Positions 38,750 through 48,585 of a DNA stretch of 64,000 nt are shown piece after piece. The notes under the pieces were generated by a model. The model had not been told where the DNA came from and searched no databases. It saw nothing but the letters and a program-made list of their open reading frames with translations. Positions within the stretch are counted from its first letter, which is position 1; each line of letters starts with the position of its first letter. Source of the DNA: Streptococcus sp. (GTDB taxonomy: Bacteria; Bacillota; Bacilli; Lactobacillales; Streptococcaceae). The stretch spans positions 62,001-126,000 of the forward strand of contig JAUMZW010000006.1 of assembly GCA_030527925.1 (NCBI GenBank), given 5' to 3'. The position numbers and the translations under genes were made by a program.

Positions 38750-38823
38750 TCCGGCATAGCTCAGTTGGTAGTAGCGCATGACTGTTAATCATGATGTCGT
38801 AGGTTCGAGTCCTACTGCCGGAG
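38750..38823 (+). tRNA. tRNA-Asn (anticodon GUU)
   Basis: 74-nt cloverleaf: acceptor TCCGGCA with TGCCGGA, discriminator G, D arm GCTC-AGTTGGTAGTA-GCGC, anticodon stem CATGA/TCATG around CTGTTAA, T arm GTAGG-TTCGAGT-CCTAC. CCA is not encoded. There is no room for a separate promoter between it and tRNA-Glu other than within the tRNA-Glu gene. Confidence 0.97.
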
Positions 38824-38835
38824 TGATAAGACAAC

Positions 38836-38858
38836 ACCTTTATTATAAAGGTTTTTTT
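38836..38858 (+). terminator. Terminator after tRNA-Asn
   Basis: ACCTTTA pairs with TAAAGGT around TTA, followed by seven T. Confidence 0.88.
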
Positions 38859-38859
38859 A

Positions 38860-39233
38860 TTTAAAAAATTATAAGGATATGTTCATCCTTTATTACAACT
38901 CAATATAAACTTCTAAAAATCTTATATTAGTTAAGTATTTGCGTAAGCAATTATTTATATATATATCTAAATAATCAAACTCTTGTTAAATAACAGTTAA
39001 GTCAATATGCTTTAGAAACATTCTCATTCTCACAAACCTTAAACTTAAACACCTTGGTTTATATCAAATCAACTAAGTTTAAAGCCTAATTCCAGATAGA
39101 TCTCTGTTTTAATATTAACGGTTATAATAAACTGATGGTATGAAGCATTTTACTTAGGTCTTGTTAGATAATGAGTTCTTACAATTTAGTCAAAAAACTT
39201 TATTATTTTTTTCTATGACTTCAAAATTTAAAT
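38860..39233. other. Gene-free AT-rich intergenic region
   Basis: About 375 bases between the tRNA-Asn terminator and the YfhO terminator. I see no open frame with a ribosome site, no tRNA, and no inverted terminal repeats of an IS. A short TA run (TATATATATAT) and a small TTGC-GTAA-GCAA palindrome are the only local structures. Nothing is assigned. Confidence 0.6.
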
Positions 39234-39271
39234 AAAACACATTGCTAGTGTTTAAACTAACAATGTGTTTT
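39234..39271 (-). terminator. YfhO gene terminator
   Basis: AAAACACATTG pairs with CAATGTGTTTT, with inner TAGT/ACTA pairing. The stop codon of the gene is inside the hairpin. Confidence 0.82.
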
Positions 39272-41827
39272 ATTTTTCTTTCTATCAATCTTTAAATAGA
39301 CTACAAACAATAACAATCCCAACAAACTAATAATACATCCCAGTTTAAAACCATAAGGAATAAATTTTAAAATAATCTGATGTTTTCCTTTAGGTACATT
39401 TAATTTAATCAAACCATTTTGAAATTTTTTAACTTGTATTTTTTTCCCATTAATTTCAGCAATCCAACCTCTATCAAAGGGAAGTGTTACTATTAATGAT
39501 GTCCTTTTTTGACTATCATAATTCAAAAAAACTTTATTACCTGCTGTTTTAGAAGTAACAGCTTTTCCTTTTAATCGATTGATAACCTTATCATAAGCAT
39601 ACTTATCTAAAGTGTACACATTTGGTTTATTAAATGAAATTTCTCTATTGTTTGGAAAAATCATTGTTACATCGATAGTATCTCCTTTTTCGAAATAACC
39701 TAAATCAAAAAAAGAATAAGCATCATCCACCGTATAGTGATGATTTTTTTGATTAATAATCATTTCAATATTCTTACTTTGATCATTATTAAATTTTATA
39801 TTAGGGACACTGATATAAAATTCACCTGAACGATTAGACAACATTTGAAAATGAATTTCACTATTTTTATCTGCTTTCAGTATAATATTATTCCCAAATT
39901 GTGTAAACTTACTATCAATTTTATAAGAGGTTCTGTAAAAATATATTTGATTCAACCCAGATAATTGGTTTAAAATACGGGTTTGATTGTCAAGTGTATT
40001 TACAGTTACGTCAATATCTTTGTAAACTTCATGTCCTAAAATACCTAATGGCAATGTATTATTATTTTTGTATAATCTTGTGTTATTTTTTATATTTTTT
40101 AAAGAAAAACCATACTTATTAATCTCTCCTTGACTAAGATTATACTTAATGCTAAATAAACTATCCATTAAAATGGTATTATTTTGATACCTAAGATTAA
40201 GGTTAGTTCCTGTAGATTTATAGCCTAATCTATCTAATAAATGACTTGAATTTCTATTTCTAATTGATGAAAACTGTGAGATACCATAATAACCAAATTT
40301 CATACTATCATTCCCCGTTTCCCCAACCACTCTTTCTAGTCTATAGAAATCAGATTCCTCTTTACTAGTTTCAGTAACTAATGACTTAATCTCATTTAAA
40401 GATTTTTGATAAGCATCTCTAGATGGAAATACCCACTCATTTTCTAATTTTCCAACTTGATAGTATGTATTCAAAAATAATTCAAACATTGAAAATATAA
40501 TAAAAAAACTAAACATAAAACTTTTTTTGATGTAATTACTCTTATAACAAATCATAAGTAGTGCATAAGCTAATAGAAACGAAAAAGTTAAAATGATATT
40601 AATATTCTCTATAAAATCATAATGTCCTCTAAAAATAAGAGTAACAATAAATCCTAAAGTTAGAATCGTATAAACTAAAACTATCTGTCTAACGACAATC
40701 TTTTTAAAGTAAGATAGCGTTTCAAATGATAATAGTAACATTATTAAGGATATACTCCACGAATATCGATGTAGAAACATATTTGGAGCATGCATTCCTT
40801 GCCAAAAAAGATCCAATGGCTCTAAATAAAAACTTAGGAATAATGTAACAATCGGAAAAAGATATGCCAGTTTATAACGTGTTTTAATTCCTTTTATTGT
40901 AAAGTAAAGTAAAGATAATACTAATATTGGTAAACCTATATACAATGTTGGTATTGAACCAAACTTAGTTGTATCATATACGCCAACCAAATTTTTTGCA
41001 AAAAAATCTAAATACCAACTTTTTTCTGTCAATAAGGATGTCAATTTCGTCAACTTTTCCCCTTGAGTTTGTAAATCCAAAAAAGTTGGTAACAGCATTA
41101 CACCACTTGATAAAACTGATAGTATCGATACTATACAGAAACGCAATAATAAGCCTATTTTGTTTTTTAAACCCTTGATATTTACAATGTAGACAGGAAA
41201 ATAAATCACTAGAAATAAACTAAACATATATCCAAAATAATAATTCTGAATGAATAGTATCGTCAAAGAAATATAATAAAGTATTGCTTTACTACTTTTA
41301 ATCAATCTCTGTAAACCTAATAAAATTACAGGAAACATAATAAATGCATCTAACCACATATTAATTTCAAGCTGACTAATCAAGAAGCTCATTAATGAAT
41401 AATAAACAGACAAGATTAACACCCACAATTTGTCAACTTTTTTATACATTCTTGTAAAGCAAGTATTTGCTGACAAACTTATCAAGCCAATCTTTAAAAT
41501 AGTTATTAAATAGATTGCATCAGGCATTGACTGGAGGTCAAAAAAATAATATAGAGGTGTTAAAAAACTTCCTAAATAATAACTCATGAGAGCATAAAAA
41601 TTCAAACCTAAACCACTTGTAAAGGTATAAAATAAACTATCCCTCCCATGTAATATATCTCTGAGGGTTTGGGCAAAAATAACGTATTGGTGAAAGCCAT
41701 CACTTGCTAATATTGTTTTATCACTACCAAAATAAATACCGTATATTGCTAGGACAATAGTAAATATTACAATTGGTATACAAAAACTAAGCGAAGGAAA
41801 TAATAATTTTTTAATTTTTCTTTTCAT
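39257..41827 (-). CDS. YfhO-family multi-spanning membrane protein
   Basis: 856-residue GT-C-like membrane protein of the YfhO family. The N-terminus MKRKIKKLLFPSLSF leads into the conserved extracytoplasmic segment YFGSDKTILASDGFHQYVIFAQTLRD (about 32-57). About twelve membrane helices follow to about residue 470, then a large outside domain (about 480-820), a last helix (about 825-845) and a basic tail. In Firmicutes family members glycosylate lipoteichoic or related wall polymers using undecaprenyl-linked sugars; the exact polymer is not predictable. ATG 41827 has AGGTGA upstream. It follows an ABC-F gene but is separated from it by a terminator. Confidence 0.88.
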   Translation of the reverse strand: MKRKIKKLLFPSLSFCIPIVIFTIVLAIYGIYFGSDKTILASDGFHQYVIFAQTLRDILHGRDSLFYTFTSGLGLNFYALMSYYLGSFLTPLYYFFDLQSMPDAIYLITILKIGLISLSANTCFTRMYKKVDKLWVLILSVYYSLMSFLISQLEINMWLDAFIMFPVILLGLQRLIKSSKAILYYISLTILFIQNYYFGYMFSLFLVIYFPVYIVNIKGLKNKIGLLLRFCIVSILSVLSSGVMLLPTFLDLQTQGEKLTKLTSLLTEKSWYLDFFAKNLVGVYDTTKFGSIPTLYIGLPILVLSLLYFTIKGIKTRYKLAYLFPIVTLFLSFYLEPLDLFWQGMHAPNMFLHRYSWSISLIMLLLSFETLSYFKKIVVRQIVLVYTILTLGFIVTLIFRGHYDFIENINIILTFSFLLAYALLMICYKSNYIKKSFMFSFFIIFSMFELFLNTYYQVGKLENEWVFPSRDAYQKSLNEIKSLVTETSKEESDFYRLERVVGETGNDSMKFGYYGISQFSSIRNRNSSHLLDRLGYKSTGTNLNLRYQNNTILMDSLFSIKYNLSQGEINKYGFSLKNIKNNTRLYKNNNTLPLGILGHEVYKDIDVTVNTLDNQTRILNQLSGLNQIYFYRTSYKIDSKFTQFGNNIILKADKNSEIHFQMLSNRSGEFYISVPNIKFNNDQSKNIEMIINQKNHHYTVDDAYSFFDLGYFEKGDTIDVTMIFPNNREISFNKPNVYTLDKYAYDKVINRLKGKAVTSKTAGNKVFLNYDSQKRTSLIVTLPFDRGWIAEINGKKIQVKKFQNGLIKLNVPKGKHQIILKFIPYGFKLGCIISLLGLLLFVVYLKIDRKKNKTHC

Positions 41828-41847
41828 TTATCACCTAAATAAAAAAT

Positions 41848-41867
41848 AAAAAGCGTAAACGCTTTTT
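41848..41867 (-). terminator. ABC-F gene terminator
   Basis: AAAAAGCG pairs with CGCTTTTT around four bases, followed by T-rich sequence on the minus strand. Confidence 0.85.
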
Positions 41868-43485
41868 ATTTCCAAAGTTCTTTAACTTTATTCTGCACTT
41901 CTGAATTTTCAAGAAATTCATCATATGTTTCATCAATTCTATCAATCACACCATTTTTTGAAATAACCACAATATGATTAGCCAGAGTTTGAATAAACTC
42001 ATGGTCATGACTGGAGAAAATAATGGATTCTTTGAAGTCTTTCAGACCATCATTTAGACTTGAAATTGATTCTAAATCTAAGTGATTAGTTGGGTCATCT
42101 AAGATAAGAACATTTGATTTCAAAAGCATCAATTTTGATAACATGACGCGAACTTTTTCTCCACCAGAAAGTACATTTACAGATTTGTTAACTTCATCTC
42201 CAGAAAATAGCATACGACCTAAGAATCCGCGAAGGAAAGTATTATCATCCTCTTCCTTACTTGCAAATTGTCTTAACCATTCTAATATTGATTCATCTGT
42301 TGCAAAATCACGTGAGTTATCTTTTGGTAGATATGAGCGACTGGTTGTGACACCCCATTTAACAGTCCCTTCATACTCTATATCATCCATCAATGCCCTA
42401 ATTAAAGCAGTTGTTTGAATGTCATTCTCACCAATAATTGCTGTCTTATCTCCTGGACGTAAAATAAAACTAATATTATCAATAATTGTTTCACCATCAA
42501 TCTTAACAGAAAGATTTTCAACGGTTAACAAATCATTTCCCATTTCACGCTCAGCTTTAAAATTAATGAATGGATATTTTCTACTAGATGGTACAATCTC
42601 TTCTAGTTCAATTTTATCAAGCATTTTTTTACGTGAAGTAGCTTGTTTTGATTTTGAGGCATTCGCAGAGAATCTAGCCACAAACTCTTGTAATTCTTTA
42701 ATTTTTTCTTCAGCTTTTGCATTTCTATCTGATTGAAGACGTGCAGCTAACTCTGAAGATTCCTTCCAAAAATCATAGTTCCCCACAAATAACTTTATCT
42801 TACCAAAGTCTAGATCTGCCATGTGTGTACAAACTTTATTTAAGAAGTGACGGTCATGAGAAACAACAATTACAGTATTCTCAAAGTCAATTAAAAAATC
42901 TTCTAACCATGTAATTGATTGAATATCTAATCCGTTGGTTGGCTCATCTAAGAGTAATACATCTGGTTTACCAAACAAAGCTTTTGCTAGTAAAACTTTG
43001 ACCTTATCACCATTAGCTAACTCACTCATATTTTGATAATGAAGACTCTCATCGATATTAAGATTTTGTAATAGTTGAGCAGCTTCACTCTCTGCTTCCC
43101 AACCTCCTAATTCTGCAAATTGTTCTTCTAATTCTGCAGCACGAACACCATCCTCTTCTGAAAAATCTTCTTTCATATAGATGGCATCTTTTTCCTTCAT
43201 AATGCTATAAAGTTGTTCATTTCCCATTATAACAACATCGATAGCTCTTTCTTCTTCATAATCAAAATGATTTTGACGTAAAACTGATAAACGTTCATCT
43301 GGACCTAGAGATACATGTCCTGTTGTTGGTTCGATATCATCAGCTAAAATTTTCAAAAATGTTGATTTACCAGCCCCATTAGCACCGATAAGACCATAAG
43401 TATTTCCTGATGTAAAATTAATATTAACTTCATCAAAAAGGTTTCTATCACTAAATCGTAGTGATACATCTGAAACTGTAAGCAA
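41866..43485 (-). CDS. ABC-F family ATPase (YkpA/YbiT-like)
   Basis: 539-residue soluble tandem ABC protein with no membrane domain, of the ABC-F translation-factor class. NBD1: Walker A LIGANGAGKSTFLK (about 32-45), signature MSELANGDKVKV, Walker B PDVLLLDEPTNGLD (about 174-187). The linker arm runs about 240-325. NBD2: signature LSGGEKVRVMLSKL and Walker B VLILDDPTNHLD are intact, but the P-loop position reads IIGENDIQTTALI, lacking the G-x-G-K pattern. YkpA-type members are, as far as I recall, degenerate at the same site. It probably acts at the ribosomal E site. Start ATG 43485. Confidence 0.9.
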   Translation of the reverse strand: MLTVSDVSLRFSDRNLFDEVNINFTSGNTYGLIGANGAGKSTFLKILADDIEPTTGHVSLGPDERLSVLRQNHFDYEEERAIDVVIMGNEQLYSIMKEKDAIYMKEDFSEEDGVRAAELEEQFAELGGWEAESEAAQLLQNLNIDESLHYQNMSELANGDKVKVLLAKALFGKPDVLLLDEPTNGLDIQSITWLEDFLIDFENTVIVVSHDRHFLNKVCTHMADLDFGKIKLFVGNYDFWKESSELAARLQSDRNAKAEEKIKELQEFVARFSANASKSKQATSRKKMLDKIELEEIVPSSRKYPFINFKAEREMGNDLLTVENLSVKIDGETIIDNISFILRPGDKTAIIGENDIQTTALIRALMDDIEYEGTVKWGVTTSRSYLPKDNSRDFATDESILEWLRQFASKEEDDNTFLRGFLGRMLFSGDEVNKSVNVLSGGEKVRVMLSKLMLLKSNVLILDDPTNHLDLESISSLNDGLKDFKESIIFSSHDHEFIQTLANHIVVISKNGVIDRIDETYDEFLENSEVQNKVKELWK

Positions 43486-43559
43486 ATTGTCACCTCATTT
43501 ATTTTTATATGCCCATTTTACAAGAATTATAGTATTTTTTCAACAAACTATCTTTAATT

Positions 43560-44432
43560 CTACATTGGTAACATAATATCTTTACTATCTAATTTATGAT
43601 TTTTATTTAAACTAAAACCTCGTCCTCTAACTCTAGAAGCTGGTGTAACGATAATAAAAGCTGTCTCGTCAACTTTTAAAATATTTTTCTCTAATCGTGG
43701 AACCTCTTGTCCTGATACAGTAGTCATCAGCATTGTCTGATTTTTACCAGAAAACCCCCCAATAACAGGTATTTCAGTTACCCCTCTATCAATTGTCTTA
43801 GATATAATACTTTTAATTTCAGTTGTTTTCTTAGAGACAATCATAACGTTACGTGAAGAATTTGTCCCTACTTGCATAATATTAACAACATAACTAATAA
43901 CAATTAATGACATAATTGAATACATCACCGTATCAGCATTAAAGGCAACAAACCCCATAGAAACACTAACTCCATCAATTAAAGTCATTGCAACTGCTAA
44001 AGGTAATGGAGTATATTTATGAAGTATCTGTGTAATAATACCAGTACCTCCCGTTGAGGAATTCCCTAAAAATACTATTCCTAACCCAAATCCCGTTAGA
44101 ACACCCCCAAAAATACCCGCTAATAATGGATTATGTGTCATCGTTGGTAAATTTTCAGTAATTTTGATAAAGAAAGAATAAATCCAGGCACCGTATACTG
44201 TTTTTAAAAATATTTCTTTTCCTAATAGAAAATAGCAAGACAGTAGTAAAGGAACATTAGCAATTAATACAAAATTTCCCTCGTTCCAACCCAATAAACG
44301 ATGTAAACTAACCGCTAAACCAACCACACCACCAGAAGCAATATGATTTTGTGACATAAAACAACTAAATCCCAATGAAGCTATTAATGACCCAATAGTC
44401 ACTAAACAGAAATCTTTTATTTTTTTATTCAT
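43560..44432 (-). CDS. YitT-family membrane protein (DUF161 + DUF2179), copy 4
   Basis: 290-residue YitT protein: five or six membrane segments (about 8-185) and a C-terminal DUF2179 (DRGVTEIPVIGGFSGKNQTMLMTTVSGQEVPRLEKNILKVDETAFIIVTPASRVRGRGF). It differs from the aspS-linked copies in the membrane part (MSQNHIASGGVVGLAVSLHRLLGWNEG) and in its longer polar tail. ATG 44432 has GGGGG upstream. It is divergent from the trpS T-box and about 75 bases before the ABC-F gene on the same strand. Function unknown. Confidence 0.88.
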   Translation of the reverse strand: MNKKIKDFCLVTIGSLIASLGFSCFMSQNHIASGGVVGLAVSLHRLLGWNEGNFVLIANVPLLLSCYFLLGKEIFLKTVYGAWIYSFFIKITENLPTMTHNPLLAGIFGGVLTGFGLGIVFLGNSSTGGTGIITQILHKYTPLPLAVAMTLIDGVSVSMGFVAFNADTVMYSIMSLIVISYVVNIMQVGTNSSRNVMIVSKKTTEIKSIISKTIDRGVTEIPVIGGFSGKNQTMLMTTVSGQEVPRLEKNILKVDETAFIIVTPASRVRGRGFSLNKNHKLDSKDIMLPM

Positions 44433-44584
44433 GTTTCCCCCTATATTATTCCTTACTAATTATGACAAATAAAGACTTGTTTCGTCAAGGATATTAAGAT
44501 AATTATTATAGCGATTCCATTTGACAAAAATTACCTTTTTTCTTAAAATTAAAATATAATCAGAAAAGTATCTTTAATTTACTT

Positions 44585-44753
44585 ATAGAGAGCTAATGTT
44601 TGGTGAAAATTAGTAGAAAATTAATGTTGAAATGGACTGATGAAACTAATTAAATAAAAATATAAGATAGTAAATTAATTTACTAAATAGAGGTGGCACC
44701 GCGTCTCAAAACGCCCTCACACAAGATGATGTTTTGTGTGAGGGCATTTTTAT
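44585..44753 (+). promoter_or_regulatory. T-box riboswitch controlling trpS (specifier UGG)
   Basis: A 5' leader with the T-box core GAGGTGGCACCGCG at 44690-44703. An upstream Stem I region carries AGTAGA and, at 44633-44635, a TGG in the specifier position (GAAATGGACTGATG). A terminator follows at once (44713-44751). TGG is the tryptophan codon, matching the downstream gene. Uncharged tRNA-Trp would pair with the specifier and the T-box bulge and favour the antiterminator. A -10-like TATAAT stands at 44555; the -35 is unclear. Confidence 0.93.
44713..44751 (+). terminator. T-box regulated terminator
   Basis: GCCCTCACACAA pairs with TTGTGTGAGGGC, followed by five T. It is the attenuator arm of the trpS leader. 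Confidence 0.92.
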
Positions 44754-44774
44754 TATCTATATTAGGAGGAACTT

Positions 44775-45797
44775 ATGGTAAAACCAATTATTTTAACTGG
44801 AGATAGACCTACTGGAAAACTTCACTTAGGTCACTATGTTGGAAGTCTGAAGAACCGCGTCATTTTACAAGAAGAAGATAAATATGATATTTTAGTTTTT
44901 TTAGCTGACCAACAAGCATTAACAGATCATGCTAAAGAATCAGATAAAATTGAGGAATCTATTTTAAATGTCACTCTAGATTATTTATCTGTAGGGTTAA
45001 ACCCACATAAATCAACGTTATTTATCCAAAGTCAAATCCCAGAATTAGCTGAACTAACCATGTATTACATGAATTTAGTTTCTCTAGCTCGACTAGAACG
45101 TAACCCAACTGTCAAATCTGAAATTAAGCAAAAAGGTTTCGGTGAAAGTTTACCTACAGGCTTTCTAGTTTATCCAATTTCTCAGGCAGCTGATATTACT
45201 GCTTTTAAAGCAAATCTTGTTCCCGCTGGAACTGATCAAAAACCTATGATTGAACAAACAAGAGAGATTGTAAGAAGTTTCAATCATACTTATAAAACAA
45301 ATATACTCATTGAACCTGAGGGAATGTATCCTGAAAATGAAGCTGCTGGTCGATTACCTGGATTAGATGGAAATGCAAAAATGTCTAAATCATTAGGTAA
45401 TGGTATCTACCTATCAGATGACATAGATACTGTACGAAAAAAAGTTATGAGCATGTATACTGATCCTAATCATATCAAAGTAGAAGATCCTGGCAAAATT
45501 GAAGGAAATATGGTATTTCACTATCTAGATGTCTTTGGAAGAGATGAGGACAAACTAGAAATTGAAAGAATGAAGGAGCAGTATCAAAAAGGAGGATTAG
45601 GAGATGTCAAAACAAAACGTTTCCTTTTAGATATTCTTGAAAGAGAATTATCACCTATCCGTGAAAAACGTTTAGAGTATTCAAAAGATCCAGCAGAAGT
45701 TTGGAATATCTTAAAAAATGGTAGTAATAATGCTAGACAACTTGCAGCAACAACCCTATCTGAAGTTAAGAAAGCTATGGGAATAAATTATTTCTAG
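44775..45797 (+). CDS. trpS: Tryptophanyl-tRNA synthetase
   Basis: 340-residue class Ic synthetase that charges tRNA-Trp. HIGH-like motif GDRPTGKLHLGHYVGSL (about 9-25), KMSKS loop GNAKMSKSLGN (about 199-209), and the insertion-type streptococcal TrpRS length. ATG 44775 has AGGAGG seven bases upstream, right after the T-box terminator. Expression is likely controlled by tryptophan-tRNA charging through that leader. It is followed by guaB on the same strand, which has its own promoter. Confidence 0.98.
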   Translation: MVKPIILTGDRPTGKLHLGHYVGSLKNRVILQEEDKYDILVFLADQQALTDHAKESDKIEESILNVTLDYLSVGLNPHKSTLFIQSQIPELAELTMYYMNLVSLARLERNPTVKSEIKQKGFGESLPTGFLVYPISQAADITAFKANLVPAGTDQKPMIEQTREIVRSFNHTYKTNILIEPEGMYPENEAAGRLPGLDGNAKMSKSLGNGIYLSDDIDTVRKKVMSMYTDPNHIKVEDPGKIEGNMVFHYLDVFGRDEDKLEIERMKEQYQKGGLGDVKTKRFLLDILERELSPIREKRLEYSKDPAEVWNILKNGSNNARQLAATTLSEVKKAMGINYF

Positions 45798-45815
45798 ATT
45801 TTATTTAACTAGTGA

Positions 45816-45843
45816 TTGACAAATCAAAGAAGAATGATATCAT
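45816..45843 (+). promoter_or_regulatory. guaB promoter
   Basis: TTGACA (45816-45821), 16 bp, TATCAT (45838-45843), about 60 bases before the guaB ATG. Confidence 0.65.
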
Positions 45844-45880
45844 AGTAACAATAAATAATAATATGGGGTTATTGCCCTAA

Positions 45881-47386
<1,506 letters not shown>

Positions 47387-47407
47387 CATTATTAAAGTAG
47401 GTTGTGA

Positions 47408-47430
47408 CTTGATTAAGTCTCGACCTATTT
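47408..47430 (+). terminator. Possible guaB terminator
   Basis: Within 47396-47430 TAGGTTG and GACTT can pair with AAGTC and CGACCTA, with small bulges, then TTTATTT. It is weaker than the other terminators here. Confidence 0.5.
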
Positions 47431-47462
47431 ATTTGAAATTGACACTAGTGTCAATTTCAAAT
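47431..47462. repeat. 32-bp perfect palindrome upstream of sugar permease
   Basis: Each 16-base arm reads ATTTGAAATTGACACT toward the centre. It carries TTGACA, a -35 sequence, on both strands, and lies about 55 bases before the permease start. It may be an operator or a bidirectional terminator stem; there is no T-run directly after it. Confidence 0.85.
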
Positions 47463-47517
47463 TTAAATATATTTACAGTTTTGTAAAACAGATTGACATC
47501 ATTAGAAAGGTATTCTT

Positions 47518-48384
47518 TTGGAAGGTATTTTATACGCTATTGTTCCTATGATTACTTGGGGAAGCATTGGTTTTGTTAGTAATAAAATTGGAGGAACACC
47601 AAACCAACAAACTTTTGGAATGACGTTTGGAGCACTATTCTTTGCAATTGGATTATTTTTTATTGTTCAACCTCCTATGACATTAACCCTGTGGGGAGTT
47701 GGTATCATTGGAGGAATCCTATGGTCTATTGGACAAAATGGACAATTCAATGCCATGAAATTCCTTGGTGTTTCTATAGCAAATCCTTTATCAAGTGGGT
47801 CTCAACTCGTTTTAGGCAGTTTGATTGGTGCGATTGTATTTAAGGAATGGAAAAATAGTTCCCAATTCACATTAGGAATTATAGCCATTATTTTATTAAT
47901 CATCGGTTTTTATTTTTCTAGTAAGAATGAAAAAAATAATATTGCTGAGCAAAAAATGCTGAACTACTCAAAAGGTTTCAAAGCTCTGATTTACTCAACA
48001 ATTGGATATATTTCGTATACTGTGTTATTTAATAATATCATGCATTTTCAAGCCTTCTCTGTATTGCTCCCTATGTCTATTGGAATGTGCTTTGCTTCAA
48101 TGATTTTTATGAAATTCAAAATAACTTTTGAAGGTGTTGTTCTAAAAAATTCTCTAGTTGGACTTATGTGGGGAGTTGGAAATATTTTTATGCTTTTAGC
48201 AGCTTCAAAAGCTGGTCTTGCTATTGCCTTTAGCTTTTCACAACTGGGTGTTGTTATCTCAATAGTTGGAGGTATCCTTTTTTTAGGAGAATCTAAAACA
48301 CAAAAAGAAATCAAGTGGATTGTCACTGGTATCATTCTTTTTCTTTTAGGAGCTATACTATTAGGCATAGTCAAATCTTCATAA
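47518..48384 (+). CDS. GRP-family sugar uptake permease (glucose/ribose type)
   Basis: 288-residue membrane protein with ten predicted helices, of the GRP/GlcU-RbsU drug-metabolite-transporter relatives that take up glucose or ribose with protons. Family marks: IVPMITWGSIGFVSNKIGGTPNQQTFGMTFGA at the N-terminus and GILWSIGQNGQFNAMKFLGVSIANPLSSGSQLVLGSL (about 62-98). The start codon is TTG at 47518 with AAAGG seven bases upstream; no in-frame ATG precedes the first helix. Which sugar is carried cannot be read from sequence. It is preceded by a 32-bp palindrome. Confidence 0.88.
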   Translation: MEGILYAIVPMITWGSIGFVSNKIGGTPNQQTFGMTFGALFFAIGLFFIVQPPMTLTLWGVGIIGGILWSIGQNGQFNAMKFLGVSIANPLSSGSQLVLGSLIGAIVFKEWKNSSQFTLGIIAIILLIIGFYFSSKNEKNNIAEQKMLNYSKGFKALIYSTIGYISYTVLFNNIMHFQAFSVLLPMSIGMCFASMIFMKFKITFEGVVLKNSLVGLMWGVGNIFMLLAASKAGLAIAFSFSQLGVVISIVGGILFLGESKTQKEIKWIVTGIILFLLGAILLGIVKSS

Positions 48385-48414
48385 GTTATTAAAGAATATT
48401 TTATTAAGTTTTAA

Positions 48415-48444
48415 TTGACAACTCTCTATAGTTTTTGATACACT
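48415..48444 (+). promoter_or_regulatory. tRNA-Arg promoter
   Basis: TTGACA (48415-48420), 18 bp, TACACT (48439-48444), ending about 12 bases before the tRNA 5' end. Confidence 0.7.
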
Positions 48445-48456
48445 ATTAGAGTTGAA

Positions 48457-48530
48457 GGTCTCATAGCTCAGCTGGATAGAGCATTCGCCTTCTAAGCGAA
48501 CGGTCGCAGGTTCGAATCCTGCTGAGATCA
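48457..48530 (+). tRNA. tRNA-Arg (anticodon UCU)
   Basis: 74-nt cloverleaf: acceptor GGTCTCA with TGAGATC (one G-U), discriminator A, anticodon stem TTCGC/GCGAA around CTTCTAA giving TCT, T arm GCAGG-TTCGAAT-CCTGC. CCA is not encoded. Confidence 0.97.
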
Positions 48531-48531
48531 T

Positions 48532-48585
48532 ATATCACAAATAAAAAAGATGTTTCACATGAAACATCTTTTTTATTTGTGATAT
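48532..48585. terminator. 54-nt bidirectional terminator palindrome, tRNA-Arg / rlmH
   Basis: Two perfect 26-bp arms around a two-base centre, with A/T runs inside each arm. It serves the convergent tRNA-Arg and rlmH, whose last codons and stop lie in one arm. The centre contains a parS-like sequence (48551-48566). Confidence 0.93.
48551..48566. other. parS-like ParB-binding site in the rlmH terminator
   Basis: TGTTTCACATGAAACA: one mismatch (A for G at position 9) from TGTTTCACGTGAAACA. It lies 2.9 kb left of dnaA and 1.9 kb left of parB. Confidence 0.75.

Noticed and set aside
38622..38837. Open frame of 71 codons on the minus strand across the tRNA pair
   Set aside because: It covers both tRNA genes and their hairpins; its content is antisense tRNA sequence, not a protein.
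38860..39233. Decayed insertion sequence in the 375-base gap before the YfhO terminator
   Set aside because: No transposase-like translation, terminal repeats or target duplication could be found on either strand.
42308..42325. CACGTG-containing sequence in the ABC-F gene as a further parS site
   Set aside because: Only the core hexamer fits; several flanking positions differ from the parS consensus.
42143..42736. Two plus-strand frames of 91 and 105 codons inside the ABC-F gene
   Set aside because: Shadows of an intact conserved gene; no ribosome sites and no recognisable domains.
44521..44560. TTGACA at 44521 as -35 for the trpS T-box transcript
   Set aside because: The gap to TATAAT at 44555 is 28 bp, too long for one promoter.
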